Positions 25,311 through 34,828 of a stretch of 39,066 bases of DNA are shown in pieces. Under the pieces are notes generated by a model. It ran no database searches, was not told the origin of the DNA, and was given only the letters and a program-made list of their open reading frames with translations. The DNA is taken from assembly GCA_947476525.1 (NCBI GenBank), contig CANJQY010000007.1, forward strand, positions 1 through 39,066, given 5' to 3'. The translations under genes were made by a program, and so were the position numbers. The stretch is from Oligoflexales bacterium (GTDB lineage Bacteria > Bdellovibrionota_B > Oligoflexia > Oligoflexales > RGVZ01). Position 1 is the first letter of the stretch, and each line of letters begins with the position of its first letter.

Positions 25311-27458
25311 TTAATGCCCTGCCGCTTCCGTGTCATCAGACTCGGGATCGAGCTCAACCTCTTTTTGTCCGGGGGACACTAGAACACCACACGCACTCTG
25401 TCGCTCGACGTCCGAAAACTTTATCGTTTCTGAGGCCGCTTTGGCATAATTTTCTGAGGATATTCTACCGAGACTCAGCATGCGGTCGAGAATCTGTTTG
25501 ACTATTCTTTCATAATTTTTGGTCAATTTTCCATCACAAAAATAGCGATATCTCGGCACGGGTGCCGGCAACAGGGACGCCAGATATACCGACTCCTTGA
25601 GTGTCAATTGCTGAGGTGTTTTACCAAAAAATCTTTGGCTGGCTTGCCCTATTCCGTACAAGCCTGGTCCCAATTCAACCATATTTAAATAGATTTCCAA
25701 AATGCGCTCTTTGGCAACAATTCGCTCAATGTGCCAAGCGAGAAACACTTCTTGAACCTTTCTAGAAATGGTTTTGTCACGAGACAAATACAAATTCTTG
25801 ACCGTTTGCATTGTGATGGTCGACCCCCCGACAACAGCTCGCCCTGCCTCGGAATTTCTCTGAGCTGCGCCGACGATCGACGACATTTCGACACCTTTAT
25901 GCTGATAAAAGCCACTGTCTTCACTCGCCACGAAGGCTGCCCGAGTTTGAGCTGGGATATCGGAATAGGCTGCAAAGTATGGCCGTTGAGGATCCACAGG
26001 AATGTGAATTGGACCGGTATCTGATTCACGCTCAATAATAAATGGCGCATCTAGGTACACTGCTGAATACAACTCAGGAGCCGACAATACCAAACAATCA
26101 AATCCAGCCGAATGAATCGAAATCGTCGAAACACCACTGGCAAACCGCATGTCTCCCTCTAATGAAGCCGTACCTTTGAGCTCAAATTTTCCAAGATCAG
26201 GAATGAAGGATGCGGGAATAGCGCGATAGGCTTCAGCACAATCAACCTCGTGAATTTTCATTTTCATCGCCCCTGTGGGAACTTGCGAACCACCCTCTCT
26301 AGTTTCAAGGGCACCATCCACTTCAATTTGAATCGGAATTCCGCGATCTTCCTCTCGAAGCATACTCATTTCCGACAGCACTACGATCCAAGATTTTGCC
26401 ATTTTTAAAGATTTTTTTTCAAAGTTTACTTGAGCCTCACTGGCTATTTGAACCTTTAGCGGCCCAAATCTTGAGACCGCAAGGGTCGGGTTATTAATAA
26501 CCACATTACTAAATTCTCCTTTCACTCCAACCATCACTCCCGTCTTCAACGATGGAGCTGTAAGTGGTGACAGAGTGATCTCACCGCGAAATCCTGGGGC
26601 AAAATCGGCGCCAAGACGCGGCGTAACCATTCGACTTACTGAGGGGGGAATTTTTTTAGCATCTATTTGGCACACCGCAGATTTTTTAGGAATTTCAAAG
26701 GTACAAAAAGCACTCCATATTGGAATTCCCACGAAATTCGGGCCACTTTGAAGTGACAAGATCGGATTCGCCTTTTTGGGAATTTCGAGCGTCCCCTGGA
26801 CAAAGGTTTCATCTATCCGGTCTAGGACCATTAGGTGCGCAAACTGCAGATTTATCGTGCGTTGAGAAATATTTCCTGACAAACTAATTTTTTCACCGAG
26901 AATTTTGGTTTTTTTGTTGTCAACGAATTCAATTCTAGCTGCGAAAATCTCAAACGCCTCCGGCAACAAACGGCTCCGAGAATTCGCCTCCCCGTCACCA
27001 TCCCCCACGTTCCCGTTTAGCCTCTTCGTGATCAAATCCATTAGGATTGTCATTTCGGCAGGTCTTTTTTCCCGCTGCCACGGAGCTTTTACCACCAGCT
27101 CTCCGATACTTATATTTGTAAGTCGCAAGAAATCGCGCCAGGGAACCAGGGATACCTCGATCTGAACTCGGTCAATCACCGCCCAGCCAGAATGTCCAAT
27201 CGAAACTTGATTCAAGGATATGGAACCTAGGCCCGTACTAAGGGAACCCACAGAAATTGCTATTCCGTATTTGGTCTCTAGAGCTACTAGAGCTAATTTG
27301 ACCCTGCGGTTCATTTCTTGCTCAATGACTTGCGATAAATAGATACCGAACGCGAACATGACCCCACATAAAATGACGATAATGGGAGCCATCAGCAATT
27401 TTTTTTCGTTTCGATGTCGACGCAAATAGTCGATATCAAGCTTTAATTTTGGCCACAT
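25311..27458 (-). CDS. Envelope protein with C-terminal GT51 glycosyltransferase
   Basis: The 715-residue protein has one membrane segment (about residues 23-43), a large periplasmic domain of about 430 residues with AsmA-like character, and a C-terminal peptidoglycan glycosyltransferase of family GT51. The catalytic Glu is in EDSGFYQHKG (E513), followed by GGSTITMQ and the second Glu (E595) in MVELGPGLYGIG. All five GT51 motifs appear intact. There is no penicillin-binding transpeptidase domain, so it is a monofunctional transglycosylase with an unusual front half. It would polymerise lipid II on the outer face of the inner membrane. AAGGAG precedes the ATG. Confidence 0.85.
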   Translation of the reverse strand: MWPKLKLDIDYLRRHRNEKKLLMAPIIVILCGVMFAFGIYLSQVIEQEMNRRVKLALVALETKYGIAISVGSLSTGLGSISLNQVSIGHSGWAVIDRVQIEVSLVPWRDFLRLTNISIGELVVKAPWQREKRPAEMTILMDLITKRLNGNVGDGDGEANSRSRLLPEAFEIFAARIEFVDNKKTKILGEKISLSGNISQRTINLQFAHLMVLDRIDETFVQGTLEIPKKANPILSLQSGPNFVGIPIWSAFCTFEIPKKSAVCQIDAKKIPPSVSRMVTPRLGADFAPGFRGEITLSPLTAPSLKTGVMVGVKGEFSNVVINNPTLAVSRFGPLKVQIASEAQVNFEKKSLKMAKSWIVVLSEMSMLREEDRGIPIQIEVDGALETREGGSQVPTGAMKMKIHEVDCAEAYRAIPASFIPDLGKFELKGTASLEGDMRFASGVSTISIHSAGFDCLVLSAPELYSAVYLDAPFIIERESDTGPIHIPVDPQRPYFAAYSDIPAQTRAAFVASEDSGFYQHKGVEMSSIVGAAQRNSEAGRAVVGGSTITMQTVKNLYLSRDKTISRKVQEVFLAWHIERIVAKERILEIYLNMVELGPGLYGIGQASQRFFGKTPQQLTLKESVYLASLLPAPVPRYRYFCDGKLTKNYERIVKQILDRMLSLGRISSENYAKAASETIKFSDVERQSACGVLVSPGQKEVELDPESDDTEAAGH

Positions 27459-27657
27459 ACCAGAAAACTCCTTGAACGTTTCAATACGCCAATGCCGTCA
27501 CGGCGCAAAAAACACCACGCGCCAACACATCGCAGTCCTTCCACTACGATTCCTACTCTTTATTTTAAACCTGACGATGTTTGCTGATAACAGGCAAAGT
27601 CTGCCTACGATCCAGCCCCCTATGTTTTAATTTGGGAGCACTATTTTGGTGCGAAGA

Positions 27658-28479
27658 CTATAAAAATGAGTCTTGAGCCATAATGTGAGTCAAATAGCTA
27701 ATAAAAAAATCAACTATTAGAATGGTAACAAGAGAAAGTACAACCGCCTCCGTCGTCGCCCGTCCAACGCCTTTTGCACCGCCACGTGCAAAAAAACCCT
27801 TGTAACAACCAAGCGAGGAGAAAATTAGACCAAAAATCATCGCCTTCTTCCATCCTTCCCATATATGTCGCGGCTTAACTATCCACTGAATTTTATCGAA
27901 AAAAACGGCCAAGTCGACGTTGTAAATGACGACTCCGATAATGAACGAACAAAAGACTCCAGAGGCAATAAAAATGATCGTTAATAGGGGCATCATGACC
28001 ACGCTCGCCCAGATTCGTGGAGCTACCAGATAATTGTAAGGATTCACAGCCATCACTCGCATCGCATCAATTTGCTCGTTAACCCTCATAGTTGCAATCT
28101 CCGCAGCCATGGAACTCCCAGATCTAGCCGTCACCAGGAACGATCCGATAACGGGAGCCAACTCTTTGCTTAACGCATATCCGGCCGCCGCACCGATCAT
28201 GCCTTCGGCGCCAAAAATTCGAAAAATTTCGCCAAATTGCAGTCCAAAAACGGCACCGATCATCATCCCTGCTAAAATCATGACAAGGATACTTTGGTTG
28301 CCAACGAACTCACATTGTTTGATGAATAGGGAAAAGGACATCCTAGGACGCACGGTACGAAGTAGTGTATTTCCAATAAACATCATAATAGAGCCGCCAA
28401 AGGTCACGGGCTCTATTATGGCTCCGCTAAGGCCGCCAAAACTGTTTGCTTTATTAGTTACGCCACGCTTATTTGTCAC
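27658..28479 (-). CDS. mlaE: MlaE-family ABC permease
   Basis: MlaE is the inner-membrane permease of the Mla system that moves phospholipids between inner and outer membranes. The protein has 273 residues from the GTG at 28479, which has GAGAGG six bases upstream. A TTG eight codons earlier is the alternative. Five or six hydrophobic segments and the family core (SGSSMAAEIATMRVNEQIDAM, shown shortened as SGSSMAAEIATMRVNEQ) are present, as is the NPYNYLVAPR segment. The partner ATPase MlaF and the MCE protein MlaD are not in the window on either side. Confidence 0.88.
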   Translation of the reverse strand: MTNKRGVTNKANSFGGLSGAIIEPVTFGGSIMMFIGNTLLRTVRPRMSFSLFIKQCEFVGNQSILVMILAGMMIGAVFGLQFGEIFRIFGAEGMIGAAAGYALSKELAPVIGSFLVTARSGSSMAAEIATMRVNEQIDAMRVMAVNPYNYLVAPRIWASVVMMPLLTIIFIASGVFCSFIIGVVIYNVDLAVFFDKIQWIVKPRHIWEGWKKAMIFGLIFSSLGCYKGFFARGGAKGVGRATTEAVVLSLVTILIVDFFISYLTHIMAQDSFL

Positions 28480-28506
28480 GCCATGCCTCTCACTAATTTG
28501 CAATTT

Positions 28507-29187
28507 CTAGTTTTCTGGCGCAGCTTCTGGTGAGCCTTCTTCTGGCATTGCTTCAGGCGCAGCTTCTGGCGCAGCTTCTGGCGCAGCTTCTGGCGTAGCA
28601 TAGACCGATTTTGGTGGCGCATGACTCGTAGCAGCTGGATCCTGTTTTTTTGCGACGGCTGCCTTTTTTTCTTTGTGGCGCGTAACAGATACTCCGCGAG
28701 GACCCGACCATGCTGCCGCCGGTTTTGCTCGTCCTACTCCTTTAGAGCTCAGATTTTTCATGGAAATAAATTTTCCATCGTCGGTTCTTGCCCAATCACC
28801 TTCGACATTTACCAGCATGTGGTCACCTTTTTTAAGCTTTCCGACCACAGACCCGCCACCGGCTTTATCGAAAATTTTTGCACCACCAACTTTGACGTAA
28901 AGCACTCGTCGCGATGAGTTCATTGGTTGTTGCATAGACGGTGATTCCGATGGTGCCCCTACTCCTGATCCTCCGCCTGGAGGTGCTTCTGGAGCCGGTG
29001 CAGCGGCAGAATCAGGCGCTGGAGGGGCGGATGAGTCCGCATGTGTCGCAGCGGCCGCATCAGACGCAGTCTCCTCGCTGCCCTCCTGCTCAGCCGGCGT
29101 CGAAGCGCATGCGGAAATCAATACTGCACTTAAACCTGCAAATAAAATGCTGAGGCATAATTTTTGATAAAAATTGACAAGCTGCAT
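28507..29187 (-). CDS. SH3-domain lipoprotein with PEAA repeats
   Basis: The 226-residue lipoprotein has a signal sequence ending in LISAC (Cys27), a Pro/Ala/Glu-rich spacer (about residues 28-92), a bacterial SH3-like module (about 93-150: VLYVKVGGAKIFDKAGG, KLKKGDHMLV and GDWARTDDGKF) and a low-complexity tail with repeated PEAA units. SH3 modules of this kind often bind peptidoglycan or other envelope partners. It lies 27 bases upstream of the mlaE start on the same strand and is probably co-transcribed, so a role in envelope lipid traffic is possible. Confidence 0.82.
   Translation of the reverse strand: MQLVNFYQKLCLSILFAGLSAVLISACASTPAEQEGSEETASDAAAATHADSSAPPAPDSAAAPAPEAPPGGGSGVGAPSESPSMQQPMNSSRRVLYVKVGGAKIFDKAGGGSVVGKLKKGDHMLVNVEGDWARTDDGKFISMKNLSSKGVGRAKPAAAWSGPRGVSVTRHKEKKAAVAKKQDPAATSHAPPKSVYATPEAAPEAAPEAAPEAMPEEGSPEAAPEN
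28556..28600 (-). repeat. 12-base tandem repeat encoding PEAA units
   Basis: The unit GGCGCAGCTTCT is repeated three times exactly from 28556, with diverged copies on both sides. Each unit adds four codons, so changes in copy number keep the frame and would lengthen or shorten the lipoprotein tail. Confidence 0.75.
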
Positions 29188-29461
29188 GAACCCACTCCCT
29201 TTACTGTTATATTCCGAATTAACCTTAATATTTATTTTAACAAACTTTGCTCTAGGACGTGAGGATTGGGCGCAATAATATTGAAATCCATTAGGCGGGC
29301 GGGCTCAAATGTTTCAGGTGTCGATAATTAAGTTATAAAAACTTAGTGTTATCATATAGATGCAAATGACGGCTCATTTTTTCGGTAGGGCGACCGAATA
29401 CTCTGATCTGGAAATGGCCTCTTGGCCGTTTAACCACATAACTTACTGGAGGACCGCATCT

Positions 29462-30631
29462 ATGGACACACGACACCTATTATTTTTACGAATTTTCATG
29501 GCTGTCAATTTACTATTGCCGTTTACGAGCTGTGGCAGCAAGGCCAATTTCAATTCTGGCGGCAGCACACGGCCAACAGCAAACGGCACCGCAAAAACTG
29601 GCTATTATGGACAAAAAGTAGATAAACTAACTTGGTTTTGGCAATGTGACAGCGCGCCGGCCCCCCCGCCAGAAACCGCCGGCGGTAGTGTGGTTGTCTC
29701 TGGTGCTGGTGATCACAACTTCAAATCAGCATCGTTCAACAAAACGCCGCTTATTTTTAGTGGAAAAGTTTGCCCTCCTGTCACCTACCCTCGCGATATT
29801 ATATTTGTGATCGACGTATCCGGGTCCATGACAGGTGCAGACCCTATTGCAAACGGCTCTTGCGGCCGATTAAAAGCAGTAGAAACCATCATTAATGACA
29901 TCGTGAGTCGAGGTGGAGACACGCGGTTTGGAATCGTCACTTTCTCGTCAGGTTTAGTAGCACGGTCTTCAATGCTCTTTGGTGACCGCACAAATCTTTT
30001 CGCCGACGTAGCAAGGGGGAGCACGATCTCTGATACCATTTGTCGCGCCAGTGGCGGCACGAACTACGGCTCTGCTCTTAGTGGAGCGGAATCTATATTT
30101 ACAGGAAGTCGCGCCCAAGCGATCAAAGAACTTTACTTCGTCTCCGACGGGGCACCAGAAGACACCGCAGGTCCTGCATTAGCCTCTCGCATGAAAAATC
30201 CAGGCATCAGCATTGGTGGCAAAGCCATTCCTGTGACGATTGCGACGGCGATGTTAGGGGCTGGTGATGACTCCGTGCTAAAAAAAGACATTGCAAGTAA
30301 AGACAATAGTGGCGTTGCGCTGCACGTTGGATCGGTGGCAGCATCTCAATTGGCAACCACGCTTAGCAAGCTTGCCGCAAATGAAATTTTAGATAGCGTC
30401 ATGAAATACAGAGCCGTCGGCACAGAGGCCTGGACAGAAATAAATTTGACCGCATCAATAATAGACTATAGTTTCTCAGTTCCTTCAATTACAATTGACA
30501 AATCGGTCGCACCAGAAGGATTAGAGGTACATTTCGAATACCTCGACCAGCACAACAATAAGTACATTAGCGAGGGAAAAATACTGTGGCAAGCAAGCAC
30601 ACCTCAACAAAACACCCCAGCCACAAAATAG
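29462..30631 (+). CDS. VWA-domain lipoprotein
   Basis: From the ATG at 29462 (GGAGG nine bases upstream) the protein has 389 residues and starts with a lipoprotein signal ending in FTSC (Cys24). The longer frame adds 34 residues before the signal. A von Willebrand factor A domain follows, with the metal-ion-dependent adhesion site DVSGS at residues 118-122 and later conserved Thr and Asp segments (GGTNYGSAL and VSDGAPED). The C-terminal part (about 300-370) is a beta-rich segment. VWA domains mediate protein binding. It overlaps the next gene by 46 bases. Confidence 0.87.
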   Translation: MDTRHLLFLRIFMAVNLLLPFTSCGSKANFNSGGSTRPTANGTAKTGYYGQKVDKLTWFWQCDSAPAPPPETAGGSVVVSGAGDHNFKSASFNKTPLIFSGKVCPPVTYPRDIIFVIDVSGSMTGADPIANGSCGRLKAVETIINDIVSRGGDTRFGIVTFSSGLVARSSMLFGDRTNLFADVARGSTISDTICRASGGTNYGSALSGAESIFTGSRAQAIKELYFVSDGAPEDTAGPALASRMKNPGISIGGKAIPVTIATAMLGAGDDSVLKKDIASKDNSGVALHVGSVAASQLATTLSKLAANEILDSVMKYRAVGTEAWTEINLTASIIDYSFSVPSITIDKSVAPEGLEVHFEYLDQHNNKYISEGKILWQASTPQQNTPATK

Positions 30632-31584
30632 CCTTTGCGGCTAAATTTGGCCTTATCGCGACCGCATTCCTGCTGAGCGCACCAGGTATATCGCAGGACA
30701 CTTGCGTCGAGTTAATTAAGGGAAATATCGTTATTGACGTATCATCTTGTGTCTCGTTTACTCCTGCCGCCTTTGACCGCAGTCAACCGGCATTTAAATT
30801 CATTAACAATTTAGACGCCGCAGCCCGACAAAGTCTCTATAAATCTTACAGCGGACTTATCGTAAAGGGTACAATCGTCCATAGCGATGCCGTTCGAACG
30901 GGCCTAAGCACAACCAAAGGAGCTCTCCGAGGTCAAAAGGAGTCTTTTTTTATTAGCGCAGGCTTGACCACATGCGAAGTCATCAAAACAAAAAGAATAT
31001 TCGCATTACTTTCCGAGCAATGCTGCAACGGTAACGCCGATGTCCCCTGTTTACTTGAGTCAGGATATGTTTTGACCAACCTAAAAATGGCGGGTGCGGC
31101 CATAATGGGAAGTTCAAGTCCATCCATTGCTCCTTCGAAAACCCACTCTCAATTATATATCGATGCTGATAAAAAATATTCGGAGCAAAAATACCAGGAC
31201 GCAATCAACCTCTACGAAAAAGCAGAGGCGGAGGGTGACGTCGACATTAACAGTCTTTTCCATATAGGTTTTGCCTATCGTTCCATTGAAAATTGTGCAA
31301 AGGCGATCCCCCCACTAGAAAAAATTTGGGCTAGAAAACAGGCCAATAAAATTTGGACGAATGACGATTTAATTGCACGCCGAGGAGTTTTTTTGTTAGC
31401 ACGCTGTCATGCAAAATCCGGGCACCCGGCAGAAGCCATTTACTATTTAAATTCTTTTCTGCTTGACCCTAAAAAATACCGAAACGAACTTCAACAGTCC
31501 ATATCCCACAAGGATTTTGGCTGGATCCACTCTTCTAAGGAATATATCGAGTACAAGGCCCTTGCAGAACGCCGCCTAAAATAA
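30586..31584 (+). CDS. Secreted TPR-like protein
   Basis: The 332-residue protein starts at GTG 30586, with GAGGG nine bases upstream, inside the end of the VWA gene in another frame. It has a signal peptide (about residues 14-36, cleavage near GIS). A Cys-containing N-terminal domain of about 150 residues follows, then helical TPR-like repeats (about 186-300; YQDAINLYEKAEAEGDVDIN and LARCHAKSGHPAEAIYYLN). Such repeats bind partner proteins. The overlap suggests that it works with the VWA lipoprotein; the two may form a periplasmic complex. Confidence 0.8.
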   Translation: MASKHTSTKHPSHKIAFAAKFGLIATAFLLSAPGISQDTCVELIKGNIVIDVSSCVSFTPAAFDRSQPAFKFINNLDAAARQSLYKSYSGLIVKGTIVHSDAVRTGLSTTKGALRGQKESFFISAGLTTCEVIKTKRIFALLSEQCCNGNADVPCLLESGYVLTNLKMAGAAIMGSSSPSIAPSKTHSQLYIDADKKYSEQKYQDAINLYEKAEAEGDVDINSLFHIGFAYRSIENCAKAIPPLEKIWARKQANKIWTNDDLIARRGVFLLARCHAKSGHPAEAIYYLNSFLLDPKKYRNELQQSISHKDFGWIHSSKEYIEYKALAERRLK

Positions 31585-31645
31585 TGAGTGGTGAATCGTT
31601 ACAAATTTAGTGTACAATCCTTTATCTAAAGGGAGGTCACTTGTT

Positions 31646-32830
31646 ATGTTTTTAAACCAATTTCCGCCAATGGGGGTTTACGAAACCCTATTCAACTTTC
31701 AAGAAGCCACGGGTTTATACATGGGCGATGAGGGCACTCGCCCTTGGGCCCAAGGATTCCCTTTGACCACGCAGATTCCGGGGGGGCCGCCAATGCCTTC
31801 TTCGATCGAATTTGGCCCCAGTGACCTCAAATATCCTGCTGCAACTGGCAATCAACCTCTCAGAAAAGCGATTGCTGATTACTACAATAAATTTTACGGT
31901 TCCTCTATTTCAGAGGAGAATGTCGCAGTCTTTGCCGGCGGTCGTCCAGCTATTTTTGCAGCACTGCTGCACCTTCAATCCGACGTTCACATTTTAATTG
32001 AAGAGACCGAATACACTCCCTATTACGACATGCTTAAAAATTTGAAGCGAGCTCACAGCCTAATTCCAAGCAATCCCACCAACAATTTCCGACCGCAATT
32101 AGCGGACTATGACCTCACTCGAATGAAAACCTCGGACCGCACCTTGATCATTAAAAGCAATCCATGCAACCCTACCGGCGTAACTTGGTCCGGACAGAAA
32201 CTCTCCGATTTAGTGACGTTCGCAAGCCAACAAAAACACGCGGCTATGTTTGACGAGGCCTATGAATTTTTCCATAAAGATGGCCCGATTAGCGCCATGA
32301 AATACATTAAGGACATCGACTCCACAAACATGTTTGTGGTCGGCGCAGCCACAAAAGGCCTGCAAGCTCCAGGCCTCCGCACTGGCTGGATAGTTGCCGC
32401 CCAAAAACACATCGAAATATTCCGAAATTTCTCCTCCATTGCGATGGGCGGCGTGTCGAGACCAGCACAAATTTGCGTGACCAATCTCTTAGATCACGCT
32501 CGCGTGGCCCTCGCCAGAACGGCTGTTGCAGAATTTTACAACAAGCAGCGAGATGCCTACGAACGCGGGCTTTCAAAATGTGGTATCGAACTTTGCACCG
32601 GAGACGGCGGGTTTTATCACTGGGGGCGACTTCCACGAGGCTTGTCGGCCCTTGAATTCAACCAACGTCTTTTCAAGCACAAAGCGGCCATCTTGCCCGG
32701 CACTCTATGCGACATGAATCGCCTGGGAGAAAAGGGCCCGCACGCTAAATTCATTCGATTTTCGTTTGGACCGCTCAGTCCCGAAACAAACGCCGAGAAT
32801 CTCCAAATTATCGAGGCTTGTGTCAAATGA
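31646..32830 (+). CDS. PLP-dependent class I/II aminotransferase
   Basis: From the ATG at 31646 (GGGAGG nine bases upstream) the enzyme has 394 residues. The fold-type I aminotransferase signatures are complete: NPCNPTG at about 172-178, the cofactor Asp and Tyr in FDEAYEFF (Asp203), the Schiff-base Lys237 in ATKGLQAPG and Arg245 in LRTGW. The substrate cannot be read from the sequence. Its stop overlaps the next start as ATGA, and the operon ends with kynB, so kynurenine or an aromatic amino acid is one possibility. It is not a kynureninase-type sequence. Confidence 0.85.
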   Translation: MFLNQFPPMGVYETLFNFQEATGLYMGDEGTRPWAQGFPLTTQIPGGPPMPSSIEFGPSDLKYPAATGNQPLRKAIADYYNKFYGSSISEENVAVFAGGRPAIFAALLHLQSDVHILIEETEYTPYYDMLKNLKRAHSLIPSNPTNNFRPQLADYDLTRMKTSDRTLIIKSNPCNPTGVTWSGQKLSDLVTFASQQKHAAMFDEAYEFFHKDGPISAMKYIKDIDSTNMFVVGAATKGLQAPGLRTGWIVAAQKHIEIFRNFSSIAMGGVSRPAQICVTNLLDHARVALARTAVAEFYNKQRDAYERGLSKCGIELCTGDGGFYHWGRLPRGLSALEFNQRLFKHKAAILPGTLCDMNRLGEKGPHAKFIRFSFGPLSPETNAENLQIIEACVK

Positions 32831-34197
32831 AATTAGCGGCCGATATTCCACGCCATTCAGACGTTCTCATCATTAAAGCCACGATCATCACCGGAGCTTT
32901 TTTGCCAGTGCTGGCCGACGGCGCAATTCTTGTTCGTGCAGGTAAGATCATGGCTACTGGGTCATCAGACGAACTTCTCACCCAGTTTCCTGACGTGAAA
33001 ACACTTGATGCCAGTGGTTATATCATTATGCCGGGACTTTTTAACACCCATACCCATGTCGCGTTAGGTTTTTTCCGAGGACTTGGCCACGGAAAATCTA
33101 ATATGATTGAGTCTTTTTTATTTCCTGCTGAAAAGAGCCTCACCCCAGAACTTTTGGAGCCATTATCACACTCGTATATTTTCGATGGCCTGCGTGCAGG
33201 AGTTACCTCGTTTGTCGATCATTATTATTTCAGTGAGGGAATTGGCCATGCCTTCGAAAAATTCGGGGTTCGCGGTTGGATTGGTGAAACAATTGCCGAT
33301 CTCGGCGGCGCCTTTTCTGGGCGCGATAGTTGGGACAGAGCCAAAAATTTGATCGAAAAATCGTCTTTCGGACCGCTCATTCGCCACGTGGTCTCACCAC
33401 ATGCCGCAGATACGGTATCACCAGCCCTCCTCAAGGAGTGTGCAGATTACGCGAAGGCTAATAATCTAACGTTGCACATGCATCTTTCCCAAACCCAGGG
33501 CGAATTCGACCGAGTCCAAGCAAGGGACCACGTCACCCCTGTGGAAGCTGCCCAAAGGGCTGGAGCCCTTGGCCCGAGATCACTGGTCGTGCACCTCACT
33601 AGTGCGACGAAAAAGGATTTAAAAATCATCAAAGAATCTGGCGCCACCATTGGGTATTGCCCAACCTCAACATTGCTCTATGACCGGCTTGCCGATATTC
33701 AAACAATTCACGACCTAGATATTCCGCTTGCCATCGGCACCGACTGTGCCGCTAGCCACGACTCTGCAGATTCATTGGGAGAGATAAAAATCGCAGGTCT
33801 ATTGGCCCGCCATCAAGGTGTGGCCATAAGCCAATTAAGTCCCGATCATTTACTAGCGATGGCTACGACCATTCCTGCAGCCGTCCTCGGAGTTTCCGCA
33901 GAGCTCGGTACCCTGGAAGTCGGAAAACAAGCCGATCTCATCTTCTTAAAAGAGAGCCTTAGTAGCGAGCCGAAGAAAAACCCACTGGCCAACGTCATAT
34001 ATTCCATGGGGGCACGCGATGTGACTCACGTCATGATCAACGGCAACTGGACTTTATGGAACCGAAACCTGCCAAACCTCGACCACGATGAACTAACGTC
34101 TCAATACCTCGCAGCTGTGAATGAAATTCAAAAACGCATAAGGCACTCCAAACAACCCAACGATGGCAAACCCAACGGAGACAAACTAAACCGATGA
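32827..34197 (+). CDS. Amidohydrolase (ATZ/TRZ-SsnA-type deaminase family)
   Basis: The 456-residue cytosolic enzyme is a metal-dependent hydrolase of the amidohydrolase superfamily. The metal ligands fit: HTH at residues 75 and 77, His219 in LHMHLSQTQGE, His256 in VVHLTSA and Asp306 in GTDCAASHD. The nearest characterised groups are aminohydrolases such as guanine, S-adenosylhomocysteine and chlorotriazine deaminases. The natural substrate is unknown. Start ATG at 32827 overlaps the aminotransferase stop, and its stop overlaps the kynB start, so the three genes are translationally coupled. Confidence 0.85.
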   Translation: MKLAADIPRHSDVLIIKATIITGAFLPVLADGAILVRAGKIMATGSSDELLTQFPDVKTLDASGYIIMPGLFNTHTHVALGFFRGLGHGKSNMIESFLFPAEKSLTPELLEPLSHSYIFDGLRAGVTSFVDHYYFSEGIGHAFEKFGVRGWIGETIADLGGAFSGRDSWDRAKNLIEKSSFGPLIRHVVSPHAADTVSPALLKECADYAKANNLTLHMHLSQTQGEFDRVQARDHVTPVEAAQRAGALGPRSLVVHLTSATKKDLKIIKESGATIGYCPTSTLLYDRLADIQTIHDLDIPLAIGTDCAASHDSADSLGEIKIAGLLARHQGVAISQLSPDHLLAMATTIPAAVLGVSAELGTLEVGKQADLIFLKESLSSEPKKNPLANVIYSMGARDVTHVMINGNWTLWNRNLPNLDHDELTSQYLAAVNEIQKRIRHSKQPNDGKPNGDKLNR

Positions 34198-34811
34198 CCT
34201 ACTGGGATATATCACCCATTATTTCTCCGCGCCTCGCGGTATGGCCGGGCGACACGCCGGTTAGTCGTGAACTCTTGCTCGATATAAGTCACGGCGCCAA
34301 TATTGATCTATCCACGTTACGCACCACCGTGCACGTTGGCGCCCATGCTGATGCGCCTCATCACTATCACCAGCATGGTTTGTCTGTCGAGACTCTGGAC
34401 TTAAATGTTTACATGGGTGAATGTTTTGTCCATACGGTTGCAAATAAGCCATTGATTATGGCCGAAGATTGCAAAGTGCCAATATCTACCGGTACAAAGA
34501 GAGTTCTATTTCGAACAAACAGCTATCCCGACCCAAATTATTTCAACAAAGACTTCTCGGCGTTTCATCCCGAAGCGGTTGCCGCCTTAGGTCAAGCTGG
34601 AGTTATCCTTCTCGGAATTGACACGCCATCGGTCGACCCATTCTCGTCAAAAGACCTGCCGTCCCATCAAAATTTATTTCAGTACAAAATAGCCAATCTC
34701 GAAGGCCTGGTTTTATCCGAGGTTTCTGATGGCCGCTATGAATTAATTGCATTGCCTTTGCGCCTCGAAGGCTTTGATGCGAGCCCTGTAAGGGCGATTT
34801 TGCGCCGTTGA
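34194..34811 (+). CDS. kynB: Kynurenine formamidase (arylformamidase)
   Basis: KynB hydrolyses N-formylkynurenine to kynurenine and formate, the second step of tryptophan breakdown. The 205-residue protein carries the cyclase-family metal motif HVGAHADAPHHY (His47, His51 and Asp53), a substrate-side Trp in VWPGD and the KynB-type segment GIDTPSVDPFSSKDLPSHQ. The ending DASPVRAIL is typical of KynB. The ATG overlaps the amidohydrolase stop. The pathway partners KynA and KynU are not in the window, so it is not certain that N-formylkynurenine is the substrate here. The gene converges on the lipoprotein gene below. Confidence 0.88.
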   Translation: MTYWDISPIISPRLAVWPGDTPVSRELLLDISHGANIDLSTLRTTVHVGAHADAPHHYHQHGLSVETLDLNVYMGECFVHTVANKPLIMAEDCKVPISTGTKRVLFRTNSYPDPNYFNKDFSAFHPEAVAALGQAGVILLGIDTPSVDPFSSKDLPSHQNLFQYKIANLEGLVLSEVSDGRYELIALPLRLEGFDASPVRAILRR

Positions 34812-34828
34812 ATCACCGCGCGCCAAAT

